Positions 1-10,723 of a stretch of DNA of 64,000 nucleotides are shown here, piece after piece. Under the pieces are notes generated by a model. That model saw only the letters and a program-made list of their open reading frames with translations. It had not been told where the DNA came from and made no database searches. Location: positions 37,996,706-38,060,705 of the forward strand of contig NC_087064.1 in assembly GCF_963678635.1 (NCBI RefSeq). The letters run 5' to 3'. Each line of letters starts with the position of its first letter. The first letter of the stretch is position 1. Source of the DNA: Symsagittifera roscoffensis (Eukaryota > Xenacoelomorpha > Acoela > Convolutidae). Position numbers and translations under genes: made by a program.

Positions 1-355
1 TCAAATTTTTGTTAAATTTTGTTGCTTTTGGTTTAATTTGTAATCCATTTTATTTGCACTTGATAAAAACAACTCATCAAAACTAACCTTAGAACACGGC
101 TTTTTTAAGCAGTTTTTCAGGCCATATCCTTCGTTTGGGAATTTTTTTCTCATGGAAAAAGTGGCCATAGATTTCTGAGGGGTAAAAAGTAGGAAAAAAC
201 ATACAATCATAGCTACTGTCAGACTACGGGGGAAAAGAAACATTCGATCATTACGAGGCCAAATTGCGTATTTTGTGAACTGTAAGTCGATTCCGCAACA
301 AGGACGCTGAAAACATTGAAATAACCAGTGTGACAAATGAAAAATAATTGCTCGT
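1..355. other. No gene seen; short dispersed-repeat fragment
   Basis: I see no convincing coding sequence. About 60 bases near 240-300 (a stretch containing GAGGCCAAATTG and ending CAAGGACGCTG) recur in diverged form near 45662-45720 and 52518-52575, so this is part of a dispersed repeat. The open frame on the - strand here has no recognisable domain and ends in low-complexity sequence. Confidence 0.5.
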
Positions 356-590
356 ACCCGCATTCAGTTTTAAGCGTTAATAATCAAATATTTTATAATT
401 TTAGTACAGGTTTTACAATAATTAAGAAAAAATAATCTTTTTTAACCAATTAATAACCAATTATAATTTTCTTTTAGAAATCAAAAGTTAATCAATTATA
501 ATACACTTTAATTGATTTTAGTCGATTTTTAAACTTTCTATTTTTTATAGAATTAATATCGATTATAATTGATTATTTTTATCGCCATTT
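356..590. repeat. Fragment of the TAATCGATTA-rich element
   Basis: The segment begins CCCGCATTCAGTTTTAAGCG and runs into TAATAATC, AATCGATT and ATTATAATTGATT motifs. The same arrangement (CCCGCATCCA, then GGCGTAAATAATCGATTATA) occurs just inside the ends of the larger element at 6545-7593. It looks like one truncated end of a related copy. Confidence 0.5.
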
Positions 591-875
591 CTAATTCAAA
601 TGCTTTGCACAAAAAAACTTGCTTTTGTACAAAAAACTTTTTTTATTTTTTCTCCATTAGAATCGTTTCGATATGCCCATTTTAAGTTCTTTTTAACCAC
701 CAAAATATCAACTTATAGACACAAAAAATCAAAAGTTATACAGTTAATGCTGATGTGCGATGAGGGAGAATGAGGAGAAAAAGTCATTTGAAGTTCGAAG
801 TTATTTCAGTTGCGAAGATTCTCAATATTCAAAGCAGCTCTTTTTGTGGCTTAGGCTGATCCCATAGAAAGTAAA

Positions 876-1615
876 ACTGCTCGTATCAGGGCAAAACCCT
901 GTATGTTCCGATTGCCTTTTAAGGTCAATGGAGCAGCAAAAACATTAAAAAAATGTAAAAAAAGAAAACAAAAAAAAATTGAGATTTTTTGTGAACATCA
1001 TCCCCCCACATGCCAAATAAAATACGAAGTCTTAGATTTCGCTCTTATTGACAAATCAATTATGGCAAATAAACTTCCTCGAACTATTTTGGGACGATAC
1101 CTAAAACGGATTAAATCTCCGCTTACGCGTTAATAGCGCGAAATATTTCGCGCGTTAATTGTCCCAAATTGGCCAAAACGCCGATCTTTAAACCCCCATA
1201 ACTTTAAGAAGAACAACCTCCGGTGAAACATCTTTTCAAATTTCAGCTAAGGGCAACACTTTTTGAACGATATTAAATAATTCCGTCAAAAATGGCTAGT
1301 TAAAAAGTCGAAATTTGGGCTTTTTTCCAGTTTCCCCCCTCCCTTTTAATTTCAATTTTGAAACGTCTTCTTAAAGTTGTCATAATGCAATGAAATTTGA
1401 CGTGGTGAACAAATCGACTACTGTGAACATATTTGTTCTTCATACTTTGCATCGTAACATCACGCATTTACCCGTAATAACACGTAAAACAAACATAAAA
1501 CTAGGTATTTTGTTCTGTCTGAAAGGGGGGAATTGGAAAAGAGCCAAAATTTGTCAAGAAAAAAACCCACCCCGAGAACATTTTTTCCGTACTTTCGTTA
1601 CAAAAGTCGGAAAAA
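876..1615. repeat. 500-bp interspersed repeat, copy 1 (split by a MITE)
   Basis: This is the first of four related copies (also 1685-2155, 3546-4060, 5331-6020). Shared landmarks in order: GACTGCTCGTATCAGGGC near the start, a GGAGCAGTAA box, AATCAATTATGGCAAATAAA, a GCGCG-AAATAT-CGCGC inverted repeat near 1137-1155, TTAATTGTCCCAAATT, AACCCCCATAACTT, GGCTAGTTAAAAAGTCG, and a terminal block ending ACAAAAGTCGGA. A 228-bp MITE at 1318-1545 interrupts it; without that the copy is about 500 bp. Reading frames across it are not conserved between copies, so it is not a gene. Confidence 0.7.
1318..1545. mobile_element. hAT-type MITE nested in the 500-bp repeat
   Basis: The element starts GGCTTTTTTCCAGTTTCCCC and ends GGGGGGAATTGGAAAAGAGCC, an inverted repeat of about 20 bp. 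It is flanked by 8-bp sequences GAAATTTG (1310-1317) and AAAATTTG (1546-1553), which match at 7 of 8 positions. The other copies of the host repeat (near 2104, 3985 and 5957) show the uninterrupted site. An 8-bp target duplication is characteristic of hAT transposases. No coding capacity, so it is non-autonomous. Confidence 0.75.
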
Positions 1616-1684
1616 TAAGCGCTGAACATTCGCTAACACAACGATTGTTATCAGTCAAGTGACATGTTTCTTTCACCACAGCAA

Positions 1685-2155
1685 GACTGTTCGCATCAGG
1701 GCGAAGCCCTGAAAGTTCCGACTGCTCTTTAAGGTTTATGGAGCAGTAACAACCTAAAAAAAATTGAATGTGAAAAAAAGAATGACCACCCCACAAGCCA
1801 CATAAAGTACAAAAAGTTAGTTTTCGCTCCTTGTAACAAATCAATTATGGCGAATCAGCTTCTTTCAACAAATTTGGAATGATTTCTAAGACGGATTAAA
1901 CCTCCACACACACACACATTAATAGCGCGAAATATATCGCGCGTTAATTGTCCCAAATTGACCAAAAAGGCAATCTTCAAACCCCCATAACTTGACGAAA
2001 AATGATCACAGATGAAATATCTTTTTGAGTTTAAGCTCAAGACAAAAATTCTTTTTGAATGTTATAAAAAACAATTCCGTGAGAAATGGCTAGTTAAAAA
2101 GTTGAAATTTGTGTGAAAAAAACCCATCCCGATCTTAAATATTCCGTTACCGTTG
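1685..2155. repeat. 500-bp interspersed repeat, copy 2
   Basis: Uninterrupted copy with the same landmarks as copy 1. It contains a perfect short hairpin, TCAGGGC-GAA-GCCCTGA, near 1696-1712, and GCGCGA-AATATA-TCGCGC near 1925-1942. It also has a CACACACACACA microsatellite near 1902-1916 where other copies read CCGCTTACACGT. Confidence 0.7.
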
Positions 2156-3131
2156 GCAATGAACTCGGCTGGAGTAAGCAAGGGTTATTTTTTGCGGTGA
2201 TTTAGTTATGGATTATTTTTCGTCAAAAATGGATGAAAATAAAGCAAAAAAAAATCAGAAATCCAAATGAGTCCTGATTCGGTTATTTTCCACTTTTTCC
2301 GCATTTCAAAATCACCAACTTTCTAGTTGTTGTTACGGCTAAAGCGTGAAATTACGATGTAAACACACCTATCCACATATGTTACTTTGTTCACTATGTT
2401 AAGTTTCATTCCATTCTGACAATATTGCAATTTAATTTTTGAAATTAAAACTCAAAAATGAGAGGGCGGTGGAAAAGATCACTTGAAGTTTTAAGCCAGG
2501 GCAAAGTGTGTTGCCAATATTTTGATTTTCCGCTTTGAACACTTGCAATTATATAAATCATAAAAAACGTAATTTTGCTGTAACTTGCTTAGCAGCTCCG
2601 ATTTTCCACTGAAATTTAGCTTGGAAAATTTTAAAAAAATATTGCAGACTTAGCAATGCAAATTTCTATGATTGATGAATCAGCATTGTCAAAAACAGCG
2701 TTCAATGGGATACTGATAGAATAAAGCGATGCTTTACGTTGGATTAACCGGGGCTTTCCATTGGTTTGTGCTTAGTAAAAAATTGATTCAATGTAAAGGC
2801 AGTGGCAATCTGAACAAGTTTCTGATCATGTCAATACGGAATGAACAAATTAGTAAATTTCAGAATTATATAAACTACTAAGTAAGCTGCACAAAACTGT
2901 CCGTAAAGTTTACATCTATCTAATGGTTAATTTCAAAATGACATCTGACTTTTTGATGAAAATCAAAATCACTTTAAAGTTGAATGAAGAATACACGTGC
3001 AGATATTGAAAGATCTGGTAATCCGAATAAAAATTACTGAAAATTACTGTTCCAAGTGTCAAACTCTTGCAAACGCTGTCAACTCAGAAGGAAAGTGAAT
3101 CGCGGGTAGACCTTTTCCATTAGGAACTGCA
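2156..3131. other. Non-coding; upstream region of a putative first exon
   Basis: No open frame of note and no recognised repeat. The last 100 bases lie directly upstream of the proposed start codon at 3132, so a promoter and 5' UTR may be here, but I can identify no TATA box or initiator with confidence. Confidence 0.4.
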
Positions 3132-3180
3132 ATGTCGTATACAGCTATTGGAGAAGAATATGACTACGAGAACGCAGATA
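3132..3180 (+). CDS. Proposed exon 1 of the four-TM (TMEM272-like) gene
   Basis: An ATG opens 16 codons (MSYTAIGEEYDYENAD) plus one base and stops at a canonical GTAAGT donor at 3181. The acidic, tyrosine-rich peptide suits a short cytoplasmic N-terminus. The exon ends in phase 1. The first coding exon visible downstream on this strand, at 42802, needs exactly two bases to complete a codon, giving a continuous frame across a proposed intron of about 39.6 kb. The sequence shows the start codon, open frame and donor; the joining to 42802 is inference from phase and from the absence of another + strand partner between. It could instead belong to another transcript or be a chance frame. Confidence 0.5.
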
Positions 3181-3545
3181 GTAAGTGTCCTTCGCCCTTT
3201 CCTAATAAACACCTTCCTCCCCCTGATGTACTACAGAAAACAAGCGCCCTCCATCACTGGTTTTTAAAGGCCACTTGTTATTGTTTTCTGACAAATTTCT
3301 GAAATTAACAGTTACTCTCGATAGAAACAAATTCGCCACCGATACCACCAAGAAAGTTGGGCTCTCTTCCCATCCCCTCGTAAGACGACAGTATCAGAAA
3401 AGAAAATCGGGACTGGAAAAGAGCCTAAAATTGGATAAAACTGTGATTGTTAGTCAAAACCGCAAATAAGGTCAAAACCGCAAAAATAATAGTATCTTAA
3501 AATAGTTTGAAGGCCTGAAATATGAATTCAATATACTTGAATAAG
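3181..3545. other. Start of proposed intron 1; nothing recognised
   Basis: Follows the GTAAGT donor. A + strand frame at 3275-3469 has no recognisable domain and no flanking splice or promoter signals, and is treated as chance. Confidence 0.4.
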
Positions 3546-4060
3546 ACTGCTCGAATCAGGGCGAAGCCTTGAATGTTCCGACTGCCTTTTGAGGTCTCTG
3601 GAGCAGTAATAACATGAAAAAATTAAATGCATAACAAAAACTTTTTTTTTCAATTTGAGATTTTCTGTGAAAACCATCCCCTTACACGCCATAGAAAATT
3701 CAAAGTGATAAATTTTGATTCCAGCAACACATCAATTATGGCAAATAAACTCCTTTCAACCAATTTCGAACAATTTCTAAGACGGATTAAATCTCCGCTT
3801 ACACGTTGATAGCGCGAAATATATCGCGCGTTAATTGTCCCAAATTGACCAAAATTACAAATTTTCAAACCCCCATAACTCTACGAATAATAATCACAGG
3901 TAAAACTCTTTTCAAATTTAGGCTCAGGACAATATCTTTTAAATGATAATAAAAATTCCATCAAAAAAGGCTAGTTAGAAAGTCGAAATTTGTCTGAAGA
4001 AGAAAAAACCCACCCCGAGCACAACTATTCCGTTACTTTCTCATCGAAAGTCGGAACAAT
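3546..4060. repeat. 500-bp interspersed repeat, copy 3
   Basis: About 515 bp and uninterrupted, so it gives the best view of the unit. It runs from GACTGCTCGAATCAGGGCG through GCGCGAAATATATCGCGCG (near 3815) to a terminal block reading CATCGAAAGTCGGAACAAT. The start region contains GTTCCGACTG and the end region AGTCGGAAC, so short subterminal inverted repeats are possible. Confidence 0.7.
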
Positions 4061-5330
4061 AACACAGTTGTATGAAAATTAAAAAACAGATGAACTTTTG
4101 AAATTAATCACAATCAACTGTTCTTGCCAAAACAGTTCCACATCGAAAGAAAAACTTATATTCTGCTCATGCTTTCGCATTTGCGTGTGTTGACTTTTTG
4201 TCAACTTTTGAATCAAAAACCAACAAAAACTCTTTTCCTTCTCCCCCAAATTGAATTTTTAAATTAATTTAGTTGTCTTATGGGCTTTAAGTTTCAGTTT
4301 TGTAAAACTTTGGAAAACAGTTTGAGTTTTGGAATTTCATTTTTAAAAAACTATTTTAACGTTCTCATAATGAAACGAAACTTTGCATGGTGAATAAACG
4401 AACTACTGTGTTCAGATCTGTTCTTCATACATCTACATCGTAACATCTCGAGTTTAGATATTATCACACATAGAATAACTTTTTTTTAATGAAATTTTGA
4501 AAAAGGGGCAGTGAAAAGCATCAAAATCAAATGTTTTTAAAATAGTTAGTTTGCTCACCATGTAAAATTCAATTTCACTATGATAACATATAATTAGGTT
4601 TGCAAAACTCAAACTCGATTGTGAGAGGAATGGAAAAGAGCGCAAAGTTGTAAGTTCGCTCTGAAGTGCAGTCGGAACTTTTCGCTGCGATCTACTAGCA
4701 GTCTTGCTTTTAATCTAACAAAGTTTGTCAAAAATAGACAGACTTAAATTCTAAAATTGCGTTTAGGCTTGTACTAATGTGTTACGACAAAAACATGGTC
4801 TTTTCGAATACAATTTTTAGCTAGGTGTTAGTTATTGCTTGCTTAAAAACTATTACTCAGATTTTGAATCACTCTTATGGACCCAGAGCAAATCATCAAA
4901 TCTAAATAAGTAAAAAAAATGAAGTGCAAATTCAAGTTTCTACTCTCTGAAAAACCTGTTTTCATCGCCTTTTTTTGACATCATTTATTTCTATTATAAG
5001 CAAATACTTTATATAGACGAATTACATCACATTTTTAAGTTTTTGAAAACAAATTTTGATAGTTTTATAGAGGGTAGCTCTGATCCTTTGCTTTTGGTCT
5101 ATGTAAATATTTTGTTGAGAGTTGAAATAATTGTTTTCCAAAATTGAGATTAGAAACCGGCATTTTAGAGAGCACAATTGTGAACTTGTGCTATTTTGTC
5201 CACTAGTGTAACCTCAATGAACATATCAAAATGTGATCTCAAGATTCCAAGATTCCAAGAGTCTGAATTTGTCAATTTTCGCTACCTGGGATAATCTTTT
5301 TAGCCGAGTTAACTCTTTCTTTACTAAACA
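4061..5330. other. Non-coding with degenerate MITE-like sequence (about 4230-4650)
   Basis: The stretch around 4230-4650 resembles the internal part of the hAT-type MITEs (GTGAATAAACGAACTACTGTG, TTCTTCATAC, CATCGTAACATC), with a GAATGGAAAAGAGC end near 4630. The ends are too decayed to place exactly. No gene is evident in the remainder. Confidence 0.45.
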
Positions 5331-6020
5331 AGACTGCTCGTATCAGTACGAAGCCCTGAATGTTCCGACTGCCTTTTAATGTTTATGGAGCAGTAAAAAA
5401 CTAAAAAAAAATTATTTAAAATTTGAAATTTGGGCTCTTTTTCCTTCCTCCCCCACCTGCAATTTTTTATAATTGAAATTACTGTTTGCATCGTCCGATT
5501 GTCATGAAAATTGACATGCAAATAAATTAGGCCATGATAAACATATTTGGTCTTCATAATTAACCTTATAAAATTACTCGTTAGACCATAAAATTGAAGC
5601 TCATGTGAGGTGGGGGGAAAAGGAAACAGAGCCGAAATTTGTTTATGAAAATCATCCCCCCACACGCCATTTAAAGAACAAAAGGATAGATTTTGTAAGA
5701 AATCAATTATTGCAAAAAAGCTATTTTCAACCAATTTGGAACAATTTCTAAGACGAATTAAATCTCCCGTTACACGTTAATAGCGTAAAATATATCGCGT
5801 GTTAATTGTCGCACATTGGACAAAATGGCAACCTTTAAACGCCCATTATTTTACGCAAAATAATCACAGATGAAATGTCTTTTCAAATTTAAGCTCAGTA
5901 CAACAATACTTTTTGGATGAAAAAAAAATTCCGTCAAAAATGGATAGTTAAAAAGTCGAAACTTGTCTGAAGAAAAAAAAACCCACCCGAGCAAAAACCC
6001 ATTCCGTAATTTTCGTATCA
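5331..6020. repeat. 500-bp interspersed repeat, copy 4 (split by a MITE)
   Basis: Same landmarks as the other copies. A 201-bp MITE interrupts it at 5433-5633. After the MITE it continues with ATCCCCCCACACGCC, the AATTATTGCAAAA block, TATATCGCG, and ends near ATTCCGTAATTTTCG. A - strand frame at 5324-5734 crosses both repeat and MITE and is not a gene. Confidence 0.7.
5433..5633. mobile_element. hAT-type MITE with perfect 8-bp target duplication
   Basis: Starts GGCTCTTTTTCCTTCC and ends GGAAACAGAGCC. It is flanked on both sides by exactly GAAATTTG (5425-5432 and 5634-5641). It lies inside copy 4 of the 500-bp repeat. Internally it is related, in opposite orientation, to the MITE at 6047-6219 (for example TTGTCATGAAAATTGACATGC here against GCATGTCAATTTTCATGACA there). 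Confidence 0.85.
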
Positions 6021-6046
6021 CTTGTTCGTGCGATGCAAACGTTCGC

Positions 6047-6219
6047 GGCTCTTTTTCCTTTTCCCCCCACCTCACATGAGCATCAATTTTATGGTCTAAC
6101 GAGTGATTTTACAAGGTTAATTATGAAAATCAAATTTGTTTGTGATTGCCTAATTTATTCGCATGTCAATTTTCATGACAATCGGACAATGCGAACGGTA
6201 ATTGGGAGGAAAAAGAGCC
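6047..6219. mobile_element. hAT-type MITE with perfect 8-bp target duplication ACGTTCGC
   Basis: Begins GGCTCTTTTTCCTTTTCCCC and ends GGGAGGAAAAAGAGCC. Both flanks are ACGTTCGC (6039-6046 and 6220-6227). At 173 bp it is the shortest clean copy in the window. Small + strand frames across it are not genes. Confidence 0.85.
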
Positions 6220-6350
6220 ACGTTCGCAAAGAAGTTTTTGAATGGTTGGATGTAGATTGCTAAAATTGGGTCGTCAAAATATACATGATATATATAAGTT
6301 AACAACGTATAATACAGGTAGTTTTGCTGCTCAATTAATATTCAGCTTTT

Positions 6351-6538
6351 GGCTCTTTTCTAGTCCCCTTTGCATATTCATTTTTGAAAAGCGTTTGAAC
6401 GTTGTCATAATGCAATCAAGTCAACAACTATGAACAGATTTGTTCTTCAGACTGTACAGCGTAGCATCACGCCTTTAGCCGTATTAACACGTTAAGCAAA
6501 CATAAAACTCTGTGATTTGAAAGGAGGAAACTGGAAAA
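6351..6538. mobile_element. hAT-type MITE, right end truncated
   Basis: Begins GGCTCTTTTCTAGTCCCC and shares the internal blocks of the 1318-1545 and 9097-9312 copies (GTTCTTCAGACTGTACAGCG, AACATAAAACTC, TTTGAAAGGAGGAAACTGG). The expected GAGCC terminus is missing; the sequence runs into the adjoining 6545-7593 element. No target duplication is seen. Confidence 0.6.
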
Positions 6539-6544
6539 TAACGC

Positions 6545-7593
6545 GGCTCTTTTTCATTTTCATTCATAATTTATTTAGTTTTTCGAAAACAAGAGAGAAC
6601 CCGCATCCAAGTTTAGGCGTAAATAATCGATTATAACGGATTATTATGATGATTTTTTGACAATTATAATCGATTATAATTACCAAAATTAGGTCTTTAA
6701 GGGATTTATAATTGATTATAATCGTTATATTTTCCAAGAGATTATAATCTTTTATAATCGATTATAATTGATTATAATTGATTATAGTTCTTACTAAAAA
6801 CCTTCAAAATCAATTATAATCGATTATAATCGATTATAATCTCTTAATTTGCCAAATTTTTTCTTTTTTCGAATTATATCTTATGGGTTATTATTTTTGT
6901 GTCAATAAGTAATCTCTAAAAGAGAGATCTCTTGAACACTTTGGTTCATCTGAACACAAATGTTTACCACGAAACAAAAGTTTCATAGAGATCCTTTCAT
7001 ATGAGTGGAAAGGTTCTCGCGGTAGATGAAAAATAAATTTTCCGAATCAATCATGAAACTAAATCAATTTGCTGACGTTTTGGTGTTGAAAAAAGCTTAA
7101 AATATGCATCGCAAAACAACTCTATTGGGGAAGAAATGAAAAAAAAACTTATAAATTTGAATTAATTGGAAAAACTTAAAAATATTTTTCTCATTTTTCA
7201 TTGGAACCAACGTCCACAAAAAGCATAAAATATAAACATCTTAGATGCAACTTCGAAGACAAAAATGGACAAACAAAAGGGATTATAATCGATTATAATC
7301 GATTATAATGGATTTTTGTGCAAAACTAATGAAATAGAAATTTGAATAAAAAAATGGATTATAATCAATTATAATCTATTATAATTGTGTCGAAAAATAG
7401 ACGAATAAATAATCGATTATAATCGATTATAATGGATTATAATTAATTATATTTTGATTTTAAAAAGAGAGATTATAATTGATTATTAATTGGTTTAAAT
7501 CGATTATTTCGCAATTTTAGTGAGACTGGTACTAAAATCGTAATATAATCGATTATTAACGCTTGGAACTGGATGCGGGAATGAAAAACAGCC
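6545..7593. mobile_element. 1-kb inverted-repeat element packed with TAATCGATTA palindromes
   Basis: Left end GGCTCTTTTTCATTTTC; right end AATGAAAAACAGCC, its imperfect reverse complement. Further in, GAACCCGCATCCAAGTTTAG on the left faces GGAACTGGATGCGGG on the right. The interior carries many copies of ATTATAATCGATTATAAT and close variants, in tandem runs near 6630-6850, 7280-7330 and 7360-7460, separated by ordinary AT-rich DNA. It shares the GGCTCTTTTT terminus with the hAT-type MITEs, but I find no 8-bp duplication (flanks AATAACGC and AAAATTTA). No protein is encoded. Confidence 0.65.
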
Positions 7594-9088
7594 AAAATTT
7601 ACACGGCGAACAAAACAAACAAAGTATTGTGAAAAACGTTGCCTTGGAGCTTCACATCGGAGCATCACAATTTCAGCCATGAGATCACGTTAAATAACAA
7701 CATAAAAAAGAAAATATAAAATATAAAAAATCTGGAGATGGAAAAGAGCTTAACTTGAAGTCAAATTAAGGCTGAAACTAACCAAAATTTTTTGGCTACA
7801 CTGAGAAAAAAAGGAAGATGGTTCATGGTTCAAAACTGCGAACATGTTTTTTTAGAGATGCAAACTGTTCTCGGAGTGTGGCTGAACAGATGAATAGAAA
7901 AATTCATGAGATAAAACTATGCTTTGATTACGTTTTCATTGCTTAAAATTCCTTCATTTTCAAAAATTTCAAATAAAAAATTTTAGTTGCCAGAAAAAAC
8001 GTTCGAGTTCATTTTTTTTCAACAACAATCGGAAAATCACATTTGTCCGAAAATCAAATTGTTCGTCACGCTCTGCATTTTTCTATGTAAAAATTTTGCA
8101 CCCATTTGCTCGTTGCTTGAGGCTGAAGCAACATTACCCAGCGCAGAAAAATAACCAAAAAAATTGCCTGTAGTTCTTAAACAGGGGCACGACAGCGGTT
8201 CGCCGTGATGAGCTGTACAGCTCTTGTGTTGGTCCATTCCCCGTGGATAAATGGTCTTAATCTTACTTTAGAATAGTTTTTATAAGTAACTTTTTTGTTC
8301 ATACTGTAATATTGTTACGCATATTGCCACCGGAATGTTGCAAAAACATAGTCTTTGTAACGATTGTTTTTTATACCATCATTTGCACGAAAAAGTAGAT
8401 GATCATTAGGCGAGAAAAGAGAAAAAGCGCGCGCATTTTAAATTGAGTCCTGTATATCTGATCACCAGGCTTTTAGCCAATTGTTTAAAACTGTACTTTG
8501 TTATACTCAACATCGTAACATCAGAAGCATTTTTGTCTACTCGGCCAGTGAATTTTTGTCAATCTTCGCAATCTTGATCTCAATTTTTTCATTCATTTTC
8601 TAATTGGTCGGTAATTTGTTCATTGATTAACTTCTTTTTTCCTTTTGGACTGAGTGTGGACAAATTTTTTTTGTTAGAAAAAAACTGTCAACTATAAATG
8701 TCTTGTGACGCACCTGTTAATACAGACTTAACCAGAAATGCTTGAGCATATACTTACTTTAGATAATTGCTCTTCCAATTTCCAAAGAAAGTAACAGAAC
8801 ATTTGTGCTCAATTTTAATCCGACTGTTGAAAACGATTCTTCAGTGATGTAAATTACGAAAATAACGATGTTAGAAAAAGTCAACTTAACCTATACGAAC
8901 TCAGACAGTCAACTGTTTTAGCATCACTCGAGGGTAACAACGCCGATGGCAGGTATCAATTATTGACCCTCGATGCACTGTCAGAACGGACTGTAAATTG
9001 AACTAAACATAAATGTGTATATATATGACAATCCCTCTTCTTCAGAAAATTGAAATGCATAAATGAAAATTAAAAACTGTTTTAATAA
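7594..9088. other. Non-coding; degenerate MITE fragment at the left
   Basis: About 7594-7760 contains decayed MITE-like blocks (GCATCACAATTTCAGCC, GATGGAAAAGAGC). The rest shows no repeat or gene I can support. A 66-codon - strand frame at 8037-8237 has no domain or splice context. Confidence 0.4.
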
Positions 9089-9096
9089 CTAAATTA

Positions 9097-9312
9097 AGCT
9101 CTTTTCCAGTTTCCCTCCTTTCAAATTCAATTTTGAAAAGCTTATTTAACCTTGTCATAAGTCGATCAAGTTTGGCGTGGTGAACGAATCGACAACTGTG
9201 AACAGATTTGTTCTTCATACTTTACAGCGTAACATCACGCATTTAGCCATAATAACAATTAAAACAAACATAAAACTCGGGATTTTGAAAGGGGGGAAAC
9301 TGAAAAAGAGCC
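9097..9312. mobile_element. hAT-type MITE with 8-bp target duplication
   Basis: Starts AGCTCTTTTCCAGTTTCCCT and ends GGGGAAACTGAAAAAGAGCC. Flanks are CTAAATTA (9089-9096) and CTAAATTG (9313-9320), matching at 7 of 8. Internal sequence is close to the 1318-1545 copy (GTGAACAGATTTGTTCTTCA, CGTAACATCACGCATTTAGC). Confidence 0.8.
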
Positions 9313-9402
9313 CTAAATTGAGTCTTAGACCCTACGGTCAAACCTCTCCCTTGGATTAAGTAAATTTTTGGTTATCCCTCTCCTTTTCCTCTTTCCATCC
9401 GA

Positions 9403-9873
9403 TTACGCCGTGACCCGACCTTTCTCCGTTGGCGCTAGTTTCCCTTTCCCTTCGTCTCGAGTAATGGCATCGATCATTACTGATCCCCTATTCGACGCGG
9501 CTGTTCTCTTGCGTGTGCTCCTTCTTGAGCCCGTGTCGTCCTGGCTGTTCATTTCTTGACTGGAATAAGACACCAGTCGTTGGTTCCTAGGTCGCACCGC
9601 TTTTTCCTCGTTCCGTCTTTGCCGTGCACCACCGGTTCGTTTCCGCTCGCGTTCTTGTAGGCCGTTCCCCTTCTCGCTTGCTTCTCTGTTCCCCTGCCCA
9701 TTGGTTTCTCTACACCTTCGCCTTCGTTCGCTTTTTTCCGCCGGTACATTTTCCGCGACCTCCAGTTCACCGTTTCCCCCGTCTTTGTCATCCGCTGCTC
9801 CCGCATGCGTAATTGTCCCAGTGGATCCATGGCTTTCTTTGATTACGCTGGCGCGCGCTTCAGCCCCACACAA
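9403..9873 (-). pseudogene. Probable C-terminal tail of Gypsy-1 polyprotein
   Basis: A 156-codon - strand frame rich in Arg, Lys, Glu and Ser, with KSERRRRC and RRSTRKRTAAS stretches and no predicted fold. It lies downstream of the integrase core, where Gypsy polyproteins often carry a basic, low-complexity tail. The 700 bp between it and the integrase (9874-10581) shows no clean frame. The assignment rests on position and composition only; it could be unrelated sequence. Confidence 0.4.
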
Positions 9874-10723
9874 TAGTATTGAAGGCTCTTACTCAGAGTC
9901 CGAAACGTCGTCCCATGATTTCGCTTGATGCGCTACGCTTCGCTTAACTGTTTTAACTTGTTGCTGGGCTTGGCCGTTTCCTTCCCCCGATTTCTGTCCC
10001 CCGTTTTTCGGCTACACCACTTTTTCTAAGTACAGATCAGTCAAAAAGCGTAATAGTATGTTTAGATTCGCTGACAACTTGTTTCTCTATTAGTTTGTAC
10101 CTGTTATTTCTCTCTTTTATTCGCTGAAATAAGAGTTCTGATCGTCGCGACGGTTTCTTGCTCGGTGCGTCCTTGTTATCCGTATTTTCCCCTACCGGCG
10201 CCCCCTCAAGAGACACCGGGCTTCATGTCATTTTTATGGGATGTTTCATATTCTCCTGGTCGTAATCGACATCCGAGCGCATGTTCCAGTTAGTTTTGGC
10301 GGGATGTGACATTTCTGCGCCCTTGGCTCGTCAGTGTCTAAACAAGTAGATTTTTGACGTAAAACTCTTTTTCAATTCAAGTTCGAAAGCGAGGGTTTTT
10401 TAGTTAGAATTTTTATAGGACCGTATTTGCCTCCAGCCATGATGTGCCTCGAATGGCGACCTTTTTATTGTAGCATTAGGCGCAAAAAGAAGAGGAGCAC
10501 CAAGGGCCCTCTCAACCATTGTGTCTAAGTTTCCGTGGTTGTCCTCCTTCGTGTATGTTAGAACAAAACTCTTATTACTCCCTATGGTCGGTTCAACACA
10601 CTAGATGGCCCTATGGTCGTTAACCGGGGATCATACATTTTCGATTCCTTCGGTGTTACAGAATTCCTTAATACTTTTGAAGTAAAACTTGACCCATGAT
10701 CCATATAAAATTTCCGAGGGACA

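Noticed and set aside
1-363. 120-codon - strand frame with a hydrophobic stretch
   Set aside because: No recognisable domain or splice context, overlaps a dispersed repeat, and ends in low-complexity Lys/Asn/Gln codons.
9549-9928. Several overlapping frames on both strands in the GC-rich 9.4-9.9 kb region
   Set aside because: They reflect GC-rich composition, which removes stops in all frames; only one - strand frame was kept, tentatively, as the Gypsy tail.
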